This document shows, piece by piece, positions 55,043 through 63,809 of a stretch of 64,000 nucleotides of DNA (the first letter of the stretch is position 1; each line of letters opens with the position of its first letter). A model generated the notes under the pieces. That model saw only the letters and a program-made list of their open reading frames with translations, made no database searches and was not told the DNA's origin. The DNA comes from Aminobacter sp. HY435 (lineage in GTDB: Bacteria > Pseudomonadota > Alphaproteobacteria > Rhizobiales > Rhizobiaceae): contig NZ_JANKZL010000004.1 in assembly GCF_027568395.1 (NCBI RefSeq), positions 417,722-481,721 of the forward strand, in the 5' to 3' direction. The position numbers and the translations under genes were made by a program.

Positions 55043-55079
55043 CGACTGTCCTCACAAACAATCAGAGAAGTATCGCAGC

Positions 55080-55898
55080 GTGGAGCCAAGACGAGACAAG
55101 GTCGACTTTTTCATCATCGGGGCTCAAAAAAGCGGCACGACCGCGCTTGCCAGCTTTCTCACCCGACATCCAAAGCTGCAGATGGCCTCCGTCAAGGAAG
55201 TGCATCACTTCGATGACGAGAGGCATGTCGACTGGTCCAGCCCGGATCACGGCCGGCTTCACCGCCACTTTGAATGGAATGCCGACGACGTGCTGCGCGG
55301 CGAAGCCACCCCGATCTACCTCTACTGGCCACCGGCGCTGCCACGCCTGCGGGCTTACAATCCAGACGCAAAGCTGATCGTAGCGCTTCGGCATCCGGCA
55401 TTTCGCGCGCACTCGCATTGGCGCATGGAAGCGGCAAGAGGCCTGGAAAAGCTGGATTTCGAAACCGCCGTGGCTGAAGCTGGGCGCGCGCGCGTCCGCA
55501 GCGCTCCCTCCGGCGTGCACAGGACATTCTCCTATGTCGAGCGGGGGCATTATGGCGGCCAGATCGAGAGATTGCTCGGGCTGTTCCCCCGCAAGCAGAT
55601 ACATTTCTTTCGCACCGACCGGTTGTGGCTCGATCCTGCCGGGGTCCTGGCTGGTATTGAAGATTTTCTCGACCTGCCAAATCAGTTGGCGGACATTGGG
55701 CAAGAGTACATCGTGCCTGTCGAGGCCCCCGGTTTCGGCAGAATTTCCCAGAAGACATTCGAATATCTGACGCAGCACTACATCACGGACATCCTGCTAA
55801 CCGAGGCTGCCACGGGGTTGCGCCTGTCGGATTGGCTGGCCCCATCATATGCGGAGCCGATGCCACGTGGGGCCGAGCCGAGCATGTCAAAGGCTTGA
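55080..55898 (+). CDS. Sulfotransferase family protein
   Basis: This 272-residue PAPS-dependent sulfotransferase has a 5'-phosphosulfate binding loop IIGAQKSGTTALASFL near residue 15 and a 3'-phosphate binding segment LIVALRHPAFRAHSHWRM near residue 105. It resembles NodH-like and heparan-type enzymes that modify sugars or lipids, so the acceptor could be a surface glycolipid or polysaccharide. The GTG at 55080 has AGAAG upstream. It follows tdk closely but the pairing seems incidental. Confidence 0.85.
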   Translation: MEPRRDKVDFFIIGAQKSGTTALASFLTRHPKLQMASVKEVHHFDDERHVDWSSPDHGRLHRHFEWNADDVLRGEATPIYLYWPPALPRLRAYNPDAKLIVALRHPAFRAHSHWRMEAARGLEKLDFETAVAEAGRARVRSAPSGVHRTFSYVERGHYGGQIERLLGLFPRKQIHFFRTDRLWLDPAGVLAGIEDFLDLPNQLADIGQEYIVPVEAPGFGRISQKTFEYLTQHYITDILLTEAATGLRLSDWLAPSYAEPMPRGAEPSMSKA

Positions 55899-56039
55899 TT
55901 TAGACGTCGTCATAGTCGCGGTCCAATTCGACTTTGGACCTGACCATAATCGCAAGGGATGACTGTCCCCGTCTTTCAATCGCAAGATGCGCCACATATA
56001 TTCGGCGCCACTGTCCCGCATTCGTCACCGGAGGAACGT

Positions 56040-57128
56040 ATGGCCACGCTGCAGAATTTCGATGCCGAAATCGCCAAGACCAAGCAGGTCGTGGAGGACA
56101 TGCGGACCAAGATCGAGCAATCCGGCACGGTGCTCGACACCATTGCCAAGACCGACGAGAAGATCGGCGCCTCCGATTTCGACATCGAAAACGCCCGCAT
56201 CCAGGACGTGCTCAAGCAGCAGAAGGTGATGGAAGGCAATATCGCCGACCTGATCATCGGGCTTGAGGACGCCACCAATGTGTTCGGCTCCGAATTCGAA
56301 AGCATGAAGAGCTTCACCGGCTGGGAAACCTTCGTCGGCATCTTCTCCGACGAGAGCAAGCAGCGCATGCGCACCGACCGCGTCCGCAACATGTCGCTGG
56401 CCGGCAATTTGCAGGAACTGCTGGTCAAGTCCGACACCATCGTCGGCATCCTGAAGGCGCAGAAGGACGTGCTCGACTCGCGCTACAAGACCTCGGAAGC
56501 AAGCCTTTCGCAGGTCATCGAGCGCCGCAAGACCACCATGGCCAATCTCGAGGCGACGCAGAAGCGCATCGAGGAGTTGAACCCGCTGCTGCTCGACATC
56601 GAAAACAAGATCGCGGCTTCGACGAGCCAGAAGGAGCGCACCGAACTCGAATCCGAGCGCTCCAAGCTCGCCACCGAATACAACGAGAAGCAGGCCAAGG
56701 AGCAGGAAATCCTGGCCGAGAGCCAGACGCTCGAACGCTACACCTCGATGTTCCAGACATTCGTCGATTCGCTGAACAACCAGATCGCGGCGCAAAATAC
56801 GCTGATCAACAAGCTGACCATCGATACCGAGCAGCGCATCGTGCTGTACAAGGCGCTGGAAGACTCGCTGAAGACGGCAGCCCAGCAGGACGTCGCCCAC
56901 AAGATCAACACGCTTGGCTCCAAGGTCGACAACACCGCCGAGGAGACGATGGCCGGCATTGGCGCCGCCGCGCAGAAGCACATCGGCGACCTGCTCGAAA
57001 TGCACGAAAAGAACATGGTGGCGACCGCCGACATCCAGCGCCGCAAGAAGCTTGCCGACGACGCTTTCGCCCGCCGCTTCGACGAGGTGCTGAAGAAGCA
57101 CAACGCTTCGGACTACGTGCAGAGCTGA
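56040..57128 (+). CDS. Unknown coiled-coil protein, first gene of a five-gene operon
   Basis: This 362-residue, almost entirely helical and charged protein has no membrane segment. Heptad-like runs (VLKQQKVMEGNIADLIIGL, TLERYTSMFQTFVDSLNNQ, KIAASTSQKERTELESERS) predict long coiled coils. I do not recognise a characterised family; the length and helicity recall TelA-type tellurite resistance proteins, but the TelA sequence pattern was not confirmed. The ATG at 56040 has GGAGGAACGT upstream. It is the first gene of the operon that continues through 63631. Confidence 0.75.
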   Translation: MATLQNFDAEIAKTKQVVEDMRTKIEQSGTVLDTIAKTDEKIGASDFDIENARIQDVLKQQKVMEGNIADLIIGLEDATNVFGSEFESMKSFTGWETFVGIFSDESKQRMRTDRVRNMSLAGNLQELLVKSDTIVGILKAQKDVLDSRYKTSEASLSQVIERRKTTMANLEATQKRIEELNPLLLDIENKIAASTSQKERTELESERSKLATEYNEKQAKEQEILAESQTLERYTSMFQTFVDSLNNQIAAQNTLINKLTIDTEQRIVLYKALEDSLKTAAQQDVAHKINTLGSKVDNTAEETMAGIGAAAQKHIGDLLEMHEKNMVATADIQRRKKLADDAFARRFDEVLKKHNASDYVQS

Positions 57129-57159
57129 GGCAAGCGCGAACGGCTATCCCTTTGCATAA

Positions 57160-57392
57160 CGCCCCCTCACCGGCTCGCTACGCTCGCCACCTCTCCCCCA
57201 TTTCTTGGGGGCGAGGAAGCGCGGCGGAGAAGCCCGCACCCTTACCCTCCCCCTTGTGGGGAGGGCCGGCGAGCGAGCTTTGCGCAGCAAAGTTTGTGAG
57301 ACGGGGTGGGGGTAAGCCCGTTATCACACTCTTTTCACCCCCACCCCGCTCCGCTTCGCGGATCGACCCTCCCCACAAGGGGGAGGGTAAGG
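57160..57392. repeat. Composite palindromic element, family B type
   Basis: The 26-base arm at 57240-57265 is the exact reverse complement of 57367-57392, and nested inside are 12-base arms at 57302-57313 and 57337-57348. A further C-rich block opens the region (GCCCCCTCACCGGCTC). The right arm ends in GGGAGGGTAAGG, which provides the ribosome site of the next gene. Confidence 0.85.
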
Positions 57393-57399
57393 CAGCGCC

Positions 57400-58548
57400 A
57401 TGACACCCACCGACGATCCCGCCGTCCGTTATTTCGATGCCATGGCGGCAGCGTTGAGCGGTCTTGAAATCTTCATGCGCGACGACCGCTCGCCGCTTTA
57501 TCGCCATGACATCGTCGCCAAGGTGGCGGCCGAATACATCGCGCGGCTGGAACGCTCCTTCGCCTGCTGGCGCAACCGCCTCGGGTTCATGGAAACGTTC
57601 AAGATTTCCCGCGCCGAAAGCGGCTTTCCGGTGTTCCAGAACGTGCTCGAACTGGAAAACGACCGCAGGACGGCAGCGCAGCGGCTGGCGAGCATCCCGC
57701 CGCCGGGCGAATTGCGCGAGGAGATGGCCGATTTCATCCTGCGCCACAAGGAGTTTCCCGAAGCGCTGCAGCGCTCGATGGCCGAGCGGCTCTATCTCGA
57801 AGACGTCAAGGACGGCGTGACCTTCTCGCCGTTCATCCTGGCGCAGACGGCCAAGGTCTCGGTCAATCCGAAATCGATGCGGCCCTATTATCTCGTCCAC
57901 TGGGGCAGCTTCGACGGCACCGCCAACCTGCCGCTGATCTACATGGCGACCGTCGAGGATTCGTCCGAGGCGATGATCGAGCAACTGGTCGACACAGCAA
58001 CCGGAAAGCTCAACGAAAAGGTCGACATCCCCCTGCCGGTCGACGGCCTGCTCAACCCCGACCTCGCCCACCGCTTCGACGATTTCACCGAGAAGAATTC
58101 GGCCTATTCGCTGTCGCCGCTGACGGTGGCGACAAATCTCGACAAGGACTTTCCCGAACTGCACCCCAAGCAGCTCCGGCGCATGGTGCTCGGGCCGTTC
58201 TATTCGGCTGGGATCACCGAGCACAATTCGACCGTCAGCGAGGTGCTGTCAAAGGTGCGCAAGGCCGAGAATGCCTGGCTTCTGACCTGGACCATCCAGG
58301 AGGTCTATTCCAAGGCCGAGAAACCGGGCCGCAAGGGCCTGTGGTCGAGCGAGCCGGCCAGCGAGGAATTCTTCATCAACACCGACGACCTCGAGGCCGT
58401 CCGCCAGGGCGTGTCGGGCTACGAAAAGCACGCGCTGATCCCGCACGAGGCCTACCAGGCGCTTTATGCCGCCGGCGAGGCCGAGAAGATCTTTGGCGGC
58501 TACAAGGTGCACATCCTGTCGAAGGGACAGGTGATCTCGGATGTGTAG
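57400..58548 (+). CDS. Unknown protein of the five-gene operon
   Basis: This 382-residue soluble protein shows no signal or membrane segment. It has a helical N-terminal half (RYFDAMAAALSGLEIFMRDD, ARLERSFACWRNRLGFMETF) and a mixed C-terminal half (MRPYYLVHWGSFDGTANLPLIYMATVED, LRRMVLGPFYSAGITEHN). I recognise no named family. Its ribosome site (GGAGGG) comes from the palindromic repeat. It lies between the coiled-coil gene and the AAA ATPase and is presumably part of the same complex. Confidence 0.75.
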   Translation: MTPTDDPAVRYFDAMAAALSGLEIFMRDDRSPLYRHDIVAKVAAEYIARLERSFACWRNRLGFMETFKISRAESGFPVFQNVLELENDRRTAAQRLASIPPPGELREEMADFILRHKEFPEALQRSMAERLYLEDVKDGVTFSPFILAQTAKVSVNPKSMRPYYLVHWGSFDGTANLPLIYMATVEDSSEAMIEQLVDTATGKLNEKVDIPLPVDGLLNPDLAHRFDDFTEKNSAYSLSPLTVATNLDKDFPELHPKQLRRMVLGPFYSAGITEHNSTVSEVLSKVRKAENAWLLTWTIQEVYSKAEKPGRKGLWSSEPASEEFFINTDDLEAVRQGVSGYEKHALIPHEAYQALYAAGEAEKIFGGYKVHILSKGQVISDV

Positions 58549-58572
58549 CGCGCGAACAACTTGGGGCGGCTC

Positions 58573-58689
58573 TGCCCCTCACCCTTACCCTCTCCCCGTG
58601 AAGAACGGGGAGAGGGAGGCGTCGACGTTGCGGCCAGCCTCCTTCTCCCCGTCCTTACGGGGAGAAGGTCCGGCAGGAGATGAGGGGCA
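58573..58689. repeat. CCCCTCA/TGAGGGG palindromic element, family B
   Basis: This element opens TGCCCCTCACC and ends GATGAGGGGCA. Hairpins are CCTCTCCCCGT...ACGGGGAGAGG and CCTTCTCCCCGT...ACGGGGAGAAGG. It closely matches the 45563 copy. It sits just before the AAA ATPase gene. Confidence 0.9.
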
Positions 58690-58722
58690 GCGCCAACGCT
58701 CCCCTGAACGAGCGAGGGATCA

Positions 58723-60633
58723 ATGGACACCGGCCTGACCACGATTTCTGAAGCCGACATCGAAAAGCACCGCGCCACAGCGCAGAGCTTCATCACCCGC
58801 ATCGTCGTGCTGGAGGATTCCTCCGGCCAGTCGGGCACGACGCTTGCCGGCACCAACCGGCGCTTCGTCTCGACGGTGTCGACGGGTTCGATCCGCAAGA
58901 CGCGCGAGGTCGAGCTGCAGAAGACCGTCACGGCGATCCGCCCCGACGACCAGCTGATGTCGATCCCGCAGCACACGCTTTTGTTCCGCGCACGGCGCGG
59001 CATTGCGGTGGCGCTTGCCGTCTCCGATATCTTCTCACGCTCGACCGATCTTGAGGCGCTACAGGCGAAGAATGCGCGCGCGCCGCTCGAAGGCGACGAA
59101 GCCAGCCACTTCAAGAAGCTGCTGTCGGCCTCGGCCTATGTCGCCGCCTTCACGCTCTCCTCCTATCTCGCCCAATTGATCGATAGCGACGGCGAGGCGC
59201 CCAACGACGTGACCGAGCCGGATTTCCTGTTCGACACGCCGCAGGATGCTGTGAAGTCGATCCTTTCGGGTCTCGACCGGGCGCTTGCGGGCGCCAGGGA
59301 CGACGCCGATTTGCTGACCCGCGGCCGCGCCTTTGCTCGCGTCGCGATCGAGGGCCTGCTCCAGCGCAAGGGCCGTTTCGACGGCATCGGCGCTTTCGAG
59401 AACGCCCATATCCGCATCGACGCCGACGACTTCACCCTCGACGGCTTCGATGTCGCGCCGGGCAAGAAATCGAAGCCGCTGGTGATGACCTTCAAGAAGC
59501 CCGAAGAGGTCGTCGGCAACCACATCGCCAAGTTCCAGTCGGTCCGGCTCGCCAGGATGCTGATGGCTTATGACTTCGAGCGCGAACTGAACCCCTTCGT
59601 CGAGCTCGGCGGTTTTTTGTTCACCTTCATTGGGGACGGCGCGCCGGGCACCGGCAAGACCACGCTGATCCAGATGATCGCGGGCCTGGTCAACAACTAC
59701 TGCCAGGTCGCCGGCTATCCCTTCGCCTACGAGAACTTCGGTGTCGACCAGATCTCGTCATACCAGGGCAAGTCGGGCCAGAACTGCCGCCAGTTCATCA
59801 ACAACGTGCTCAACCCGCGCGCCATCGGCTTCGGCACCATCGACGACATCGACCAGGTGGCGGCCAAGCGCTCCGACGACCGGGCGTCAGCAGGCCAGCA
59901 GGAAATCACCGGCGTGCTGATGGACGCCTTCGCCGGCGCCGGCACCGTCGTGCGTGGCAACTGCTCCTTCGGCATGTTCTCGAACTATCCGGAAAATGTC
60001 GACGATGCGCTGAGGCAACGCGCCGGCGCGCGCTGGCTGGTCGACGGCCCGCAGACCCGCGACGACTACATCGACATCTTCGTCCTGCTCGCCGGCAAGA
60101 ACCACAAGATCCCGCTCGGCGAGCACGATCTCTATGCCGCCCAGGAGATCCAGCGCGCCGTGACCGAGGCCTATGAGGAGCACGCAAAGCCGCAGGAAGA
60201 TGGCCTGGAAAAGGTCTTCGAGCGCTTCATGAAGGACAATGGCGCGCCCAAGACGCTGGCCGACGTCGGCACCTACCTGCACATGATCAAGGAAGCCGAG
60301 CCGCGCTTCACCGGCCGCGCCATCAAGAACGTCACCGACGCCATCAAGATGCGCGCCATGGACATCGAACTGCCCGACGAGTGGTTCGAAAAGCCCGAGG
60401 CGTTCATGCACAAGGGCTACGACGAGAAGAAGGCGATGATCGAGGAACTGCGCGGGCCGTTCTCTATGGACATGGTGATGCAGGAGATCAACCGCTACGC
60501 CGACTCTGAGTTCCGCTACTCCGACAAGTCCGACGATGCCGCGGTGTCGAAGCTTTTGCGCGACGCAAGGCTGCGCGAGCGGGCTGCAAAGGAGATGGAA
60601 GGGCTGAAGGCAAAGGGGCTGTGGAATGCGTGA
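58723..60633 (+). CDS. AAA family ATPase of the five-gene operon
   Basis: This 636-residue AAA-type ATPase has a long N-terminal region (~1-290) without recognised motifs. The P-loop GAPGTGKTT is at ~306-315 and the Walker B-like GFGTIDDIDQ at ~368-377. A sensor/arginine segment GMFSNYPENVDDALRQRAGARW and a helical C-terminal part follow. The domain order fits a classic AAA ring motor, but the N-terminal part is unlike known remodellers. The ATG follows GAGCGAGGGATCA. It should be the energy-using component of the operon. Confidence 0.85.
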   Translation: MDTGLTTISEADIEKHRATAQSFITRIVVLEDSSGQSGTTLAGTNRRFVSTVSTGSIRKTREVELQKTVTAIRPDDQLMSIPQHTLLFRARRGIAVALAVSDIFSRSTDLEALQAKNARAPLEGDEASHFKKLLSASAYVAAFTLSSYLAQLIDSDGEAPNDVTEPDFLFDTPQDAVKSILSGLDRALAGARDDADLLTRGRAFARVAIEGLLQRKGRFDGIGAFENAHIRIDADDFTLDGFDVAPGKKSKPLVMTFKKPEEVVGNHIAKFQSVRLARMLMAYDFERELNPFVELGGFLFTFIGDGAPGTGKTTLIQMIAGLVNNYCQVAGYPFAYENFGVDQISSYQGKSGQNCRQFINNVLNPRAIGFGTIDDIDQVAAKRSDDRASAGQQEITGVLMDAFAGAGTVVRGNCSFGMFSNYPENVDDALRQRAGARWLVDGPQTRDDYIDIFVLLAGKNHKIPLGEHDLYAAQEIQRAVTEAYEEHAKPQEDGLEKVFERFMKDNGAPKTLADVGTYLHMIKEAEPRFTGRAIKNVTDAIKMRAMDIELPDEWFEKPEAFMHKGYDEKKAMIEELRGPFSMDMVMQEINRYADSEFRYSDKSDDAAVSKLLRDARLRERAAKEMEGLKAKGLWNA

Positions 60634-60636
60634 TCT

Positions 60637-60692
60637 TTCCTTCTCCCCGTTCACGGGGAGAAGGTGCCCGAAGGGCGGATGAGGGGCAGCAC
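60637..60692. repeat. Left inverted-repeat copy flanking the DUF559 gene, family B
   Basis: These 56 bases are the exact reverse complement of 61114-61169. Within it are a CCTTCTCCCCGT/ACGGGGAGAAGG hairpin (12-base stem) and a smaller GCCC-GAA-GGGC hairpin, then GGATGAGGGGCAGC. GAGGGG near its right end serves as the ribosome site of the DUF559 gene. Confidence 0.95.
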
Positions 60693-60693
60693 T

Positions 60694-61107
60694 GTGCGTG
60701 GCGGAAATGACCTCAAGACCTCGCGGGCACGCCAACTTCGGCAAGTGGACAATGATGCCGAGGATAGACTCTGGTCCGAACTTCGCTCGCGACGATTGAA
60801 CGGTCACAAGTTTGTTCGTCAGATGCCGGTTGGACCCTATTTCGCGGACTTCGCCTGCCGCGAGGCCAATCTCGTGGTCGAGGTTGATGGCAGCCAACAC
60901 GCGCGAGACACGCGGGACGCATATCGCGACGAAACAATGAACCGAAACGGATGGTCAGTGATCAGATTTTGGCACATCGACGTACTCCAGCAGCGCAAGC
61001 AGGTGCTGGACACGATTGTTGCCGCACTTGACGGTCGGCTCGACAGCAAGACAATCACCTTGGATCTGAAGTTTTTTCCTGCACATTCGAACGAGGATCA
61101 CCTGTGA
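60694..61107 (+). CDS. DUF559 (Vsr-like) nuclease-type protein flanked by inverted repeats
   Basis: This 137-residue protein is of the DUF559 family, which is related to Vsr/PD-(D/E)XK nucleases. It shows LWSELRSRRLNGHKFVRQ, VGPYFADFACREANLVVEV with D52, E63 and D65 in the acidic places expected for the nuclease core, DGSQHARD, and SVIRFWHIDVL. The start taken is GTG at 60694 with GAGGGG seven bases upstream; an ATG at 60679 inside the repeat is possible. It interrupts an otherwise unbroken operon between the AAA ATPase and DUF6638. Codon usage looks less GC-extreme than its neighbours. Confidence 0.85.
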   Translation: MRGGNDLKTSRARQLRQVDNDAEDRLWSELRSRRLNGHKFVRQMPVGPYFADFACREANLVVEVDGSQHARDTRDAYRDETMNRNGWSVIRFWHIDVLQQRKQVLDTIVAALDGRLDSKTITLDLKFFPAHSNEDHL

Positions 61108-61113
61108 AGCTTG

Positions 61114-61169
61114 GTGCTGCCCCTCATCCGCCCTTCGGGCACCTTCTCCCCGTGAACGGGGAGAAGGAA
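61114..61169. repeat. Right inverted-repeat copy flanking the DUF559 gene, family B
   Basis: This is the perfect 56-base reverse complement of 60637-60692. Its AGAAGGAA end sits two bases before the ATG of the next gene and is that gene's ribosome site. It ends three bases before the DUF6638 start codon. Confidence 0.95.
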
Positions 61170-61171
61170 TA

Positions 61172-62458
61172 ATGAACCTCCTGCGCGACAACGAACTGAT
61201 CTACGGCCGGCTTTTGTTGGTCGATGAACCGCATCTCGTCGACCGCTACAACAAGGCACTGAAGGCGTTTGGGCTGGAGCCGACCAGGCTGAAGAGCTTC
61301 CGGATCGACCGCACGGGCTTTTCGCCCGAGGTCGCCGAGGAGTTGGGCGACTATCAGTATCTCGACCCCAACGGGGTCAACCGCCGCTTTATCATCTTGA
61401 CGCCGTCGCAGATCGACCTGCCGGTCGTGCACACGGCGTTCTCCAACACCTCGCAGTTGGTCTTCGAATTCATGTCGAAGAACCAGCGCGCCATCAACGC
61501 GCTGACGATCAAGGACGTGATCTACGGCGAGATCGAGGATTCGGTCTCCAAGGTCGAGGACATCGAGTCGCTGCTGTCGATCAGCCAGGTCGAATTCCGC
61601 GTGCTCTCGGCCGAGGACGTGCTCGGCAAGGCCGCCGAACTCGGCAAGCTGGTCGACCGGCTGAAGCAGCAGCCGGACGCCTGGCGCGACGACGCCATGC
61701 TCCGGCATATGGTCGAGCTCGCCAAGGTCTGCGGCGACATCCGCGAGAACGCGCTGGTGCCCGACCAGGTCATCTTCCGCCACAACGCCTTTTGGACCAG
61801 CCATTTCGGCGGGCTCTACGTGTTTGTCGATCCTGATGTCACCACCGTCATCAGCGACCCCTCCGCGCCGGGTTTCCGCCGCTCGCGGCCGTGGCAGGTG
61901 AGCTATCTGTCGATCAAGGACGCCGACAAGGTGTTCAAGTTCCTGGCTTCGACCGGGCGCCTCGACCTGCCGCGCGCCTCGTGGATCGAAAGCTCCGGCT
62001 ATCTCGAGCACCGCGCCGAAATGGCGGTGCGCGCGCTGATCCGCCAGGCCGAACCGAAACGCGATCTTGGCAAGGTCGACAAGGTCTGGCTGCAGACCTG
62101 GATCCATGGCCATGCCGATGCGCTCAACCGCGACGGCACCTTCCCGTTCCTGAATGGCGCCAAGCGCGAGATCGCCCAGCTTGGCCAGTTGCGGCTTGAT
62201 GAAGTGGCGCCGCAGCACCGTTTCCTGGCGGTGCGCGCCAAGCCCGATCATCCCGACGCCTGGTTGACCAATCGCCTGATCTCGGAGTTTGTGCCTGCCG
62301 ACTTCGTGTCGCGTTATGTCTTCAACAAGCAAGGTTTCTACAAGGACTACCAGAACCTCAACGAAGTCTGGCGATCCAATGTTGTGGACACGCTGAAAAA
62401 CTCATATCTGAAAGACAAGGCAGCGTTTCGCACACAGCTCTACGGCCTGACCGACTGA
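61172..62458 (+). CDS. DUF6638 family protein of the five-gene operon
   Basis: This 428-residue soluble protein begins NLLRDNELIYGRLLLVDEPHLVDR and contains LTPSQIDLPVVHTAF, VIFRHNAFWTSHFGGLYVF and KVWLQTWIHGHADAL. It matches my recollection of the uncharacterised DUF6638 family; no function is known. It has no signal or membrane segment. The next gene, for a DUF2333 membrane protein, starts 12 bases later, so the two are co-translated closely, without any palindrome between them. Confidence 0.8.
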   Translation: MNLLRDNELIYGRLLLVDEPHLVDRYNKALKAFGLEPTRLKSFRIDRTGFSPEVAEELGDYQYLDPNGVNRRFIILTPSQIDLPVVHTAFSNTSQLVFEFMSKNQRAINALTIKDVIYGEIEDSVSKVEDIESLLSISQVEFRVLSAEDVLGKAAELGKLVDRLKQQPDAWRDDAMLRHMVELAKVCGDIRENALVPDQVIFRHNAFWTSHFGGLYVFVDPDVTTVISDPSAPGFRRSRPWQVSYLSIKDADKVFKFLASTGRLDLPRASWIESSGYLEHRAEMAVRALIRQAEPKRDLGKVDKVWLQTWIHGHADALNRDGTFPFLNGAKREIAQLGQLRLDEVAPQHRFLAVRAKPDHPDAWLTNRLISEFVPADFVSRYVFNKQGFYKDYQNLNEVWRSNVVDTLKNSYLKDKAAFRTQLYGLTD

Positions 62459-62470
62459 GGGGATTCCTGA

Positions 62471-63631
62471 ATGCTTGATCCGATCGTGAATTTCTTCACC
62501 CGGATGTTCCAGTTGATCGGGCGCGGCATCGGTTTCGCCGTCGGCATCGTGCTGTGGCCATTCATGTGGCTCGGCCGCTGGTACATGCAGCGTGGCATGG
62601 CCCTGAAGGCCGTCGTCGGGCTGGTGCTGGCCGGCATCGTCGGCCTCTACGCCTATTTCTTCTACGTCACCCAGTTCTGGAAGGATTTCGATCCGGATTA
62701 TTCGGCGCGCGTGATTGCGGCTTCCGGCACCGTACAGGCGGCAAACGCGCTGGCCGGCGACCCGATCGCGGCGCCTGCCGCCGGCGCAGCCGGCGCCGCC
62801 ACCCCGCCGGCAGCCGCGCCGCAGAGTTGCAAGCGCTCCGAAATCGCCGCCATGTCTGCCGATCTGGTCGACTTCAACGTCAACCGCAACGCCTGGATTT
62901 CGTCGATGCTGGCCTCGAAGCTCGGCCTGTTCGGCGTGCCATGGCGCAGCACGCCCTTCCTCGACAACAAGGCGGCATTCCAGCTCGGCATCAACCAGGT
63001 ACTGCGCCGCACCACGACCGAACTGGTGGACGCCTTGGGCCGCGCCCGCGGCACCTCACGCATCGACCAGAACCTGCAGGATGCACGCACGGCACTCGCC
63101 TGGGATGAAGACGCCTGGTACATCGGCATGCGCGGTCCGACCCGGCCGACGCCCAGCGTCTACCGCGAGGCCATCCAGAAGCTGAATGCCTTCAACGCGT
63201 CGCTGGAAAAGTGCCAGGCGACGTTCGATGCGCGCGCCGACAACCTGCTGCAATTCCTCGACCGCATCGCCGGCGACATGGGCTCGACGTCGGACATCCT
63301 GCGCAGCCAGATCGAGGCTTCCGACGCAGGCTGGTTCGACCCGCGCGCCGACGACCGCTTCTGGTTCGCCTATGGCCAGCTCTACGCCTACTACGGCATC
63401 CTGGCCGCCACCCGCGAGGACTTCTCCGCAGTCATCCGCGAGCGGAACCTGACAACCTTGTGGGACACCATGCAGACCCAGCTGCGCGACGCCCTCAATA
63501 TCCAGCCCTGGATCATCTCCAACGGCAACGAGTCGAGCTCGCTGTTCCCCTCGCATCTGGCGACGATGGGCTTCAACCTGTTGCGCGCGCGCTCGCAGAT
63601 CGTCGAAATCCGCAGCGTCCTCGACCGGTAA
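62471..63631 (+). CDS. DUF2333 family inner-membrane protein
   Basis: This 386-residue protein of the DUF2333 family has an N-terminal hydrophobic region with a clear membrane helix ([20 protein letters not shown], residues ~42-61) after a possible first helix (~18-35). An alanine/proline linker (~85-115) and a periplasmic helical domain follow ([41 protein letters not shown]). It is likely anchored in the inner membrane with its main part in the periplasm, and would tie the AAA ATPase complex to the envelope. Confidence 0.85.
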   Translation: MLDPIVNFFTRMFQLIGRGIGFAVGIVLWPFMWLGRWYMQRGMALKAVVGLVLAGIVGLYAYFFYVTQFWKDFDPDYSARVIAASGTVQAANALAGDPIAAPAAGAAGAATPPAAAPQSCKRSEIAAMSADLVDFNVNRNAWISSMLASKLGLFGVPWRSTPFLDNKAAFQLGINQVLRRTTTELVDALGRARGTSRIDQNLQDARTALAWDEDAWYIGMRGPTRPTPSVYREAIQKLNAFNASLEKCQATFDARADNLLQFLDRIAGDMGSTSDILRSQIEASDAGWFDPRADDRFWFAYGQLYAYYGILAATREDFSAVIRERNLTTLWDTMQTQLRDALNIQPWIISNGNESSSLFPSHLATMGFNLLRARSQIVEIRSVLDR

Positions 63632-63809
63632 GGCATTGCGCGCCCGACAGGCGCGCGACGCTTCCCGACGCGACGGCGACACTGTCGCAATCCGTGCATT
63701 GGGCGGCTGTTTTGAGACGGCGGCACGGAGTAGTGTCGCGTTTCTATGCGCCCACGAGCACGGGTGCTGCTGCCCGCTCACACAAAGTCTGAATTCCGGA
63801 GGAGCCGTC

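Noticed and set aside
60634..61171. Target-site duplication around the DUF559 unit
   Set aside because: The bases outside the two 56-base arms do not form a convincing direct repeat, so insertion by a duplicating transposase is not supported.
63638..63656. GCGCGCC/GGCGCGC hairpin as a terminator after the DUF2333 gene
   Set aside because: It has a seven-base stem with no T-run in a GC-rich context; not distinctive enough to call.
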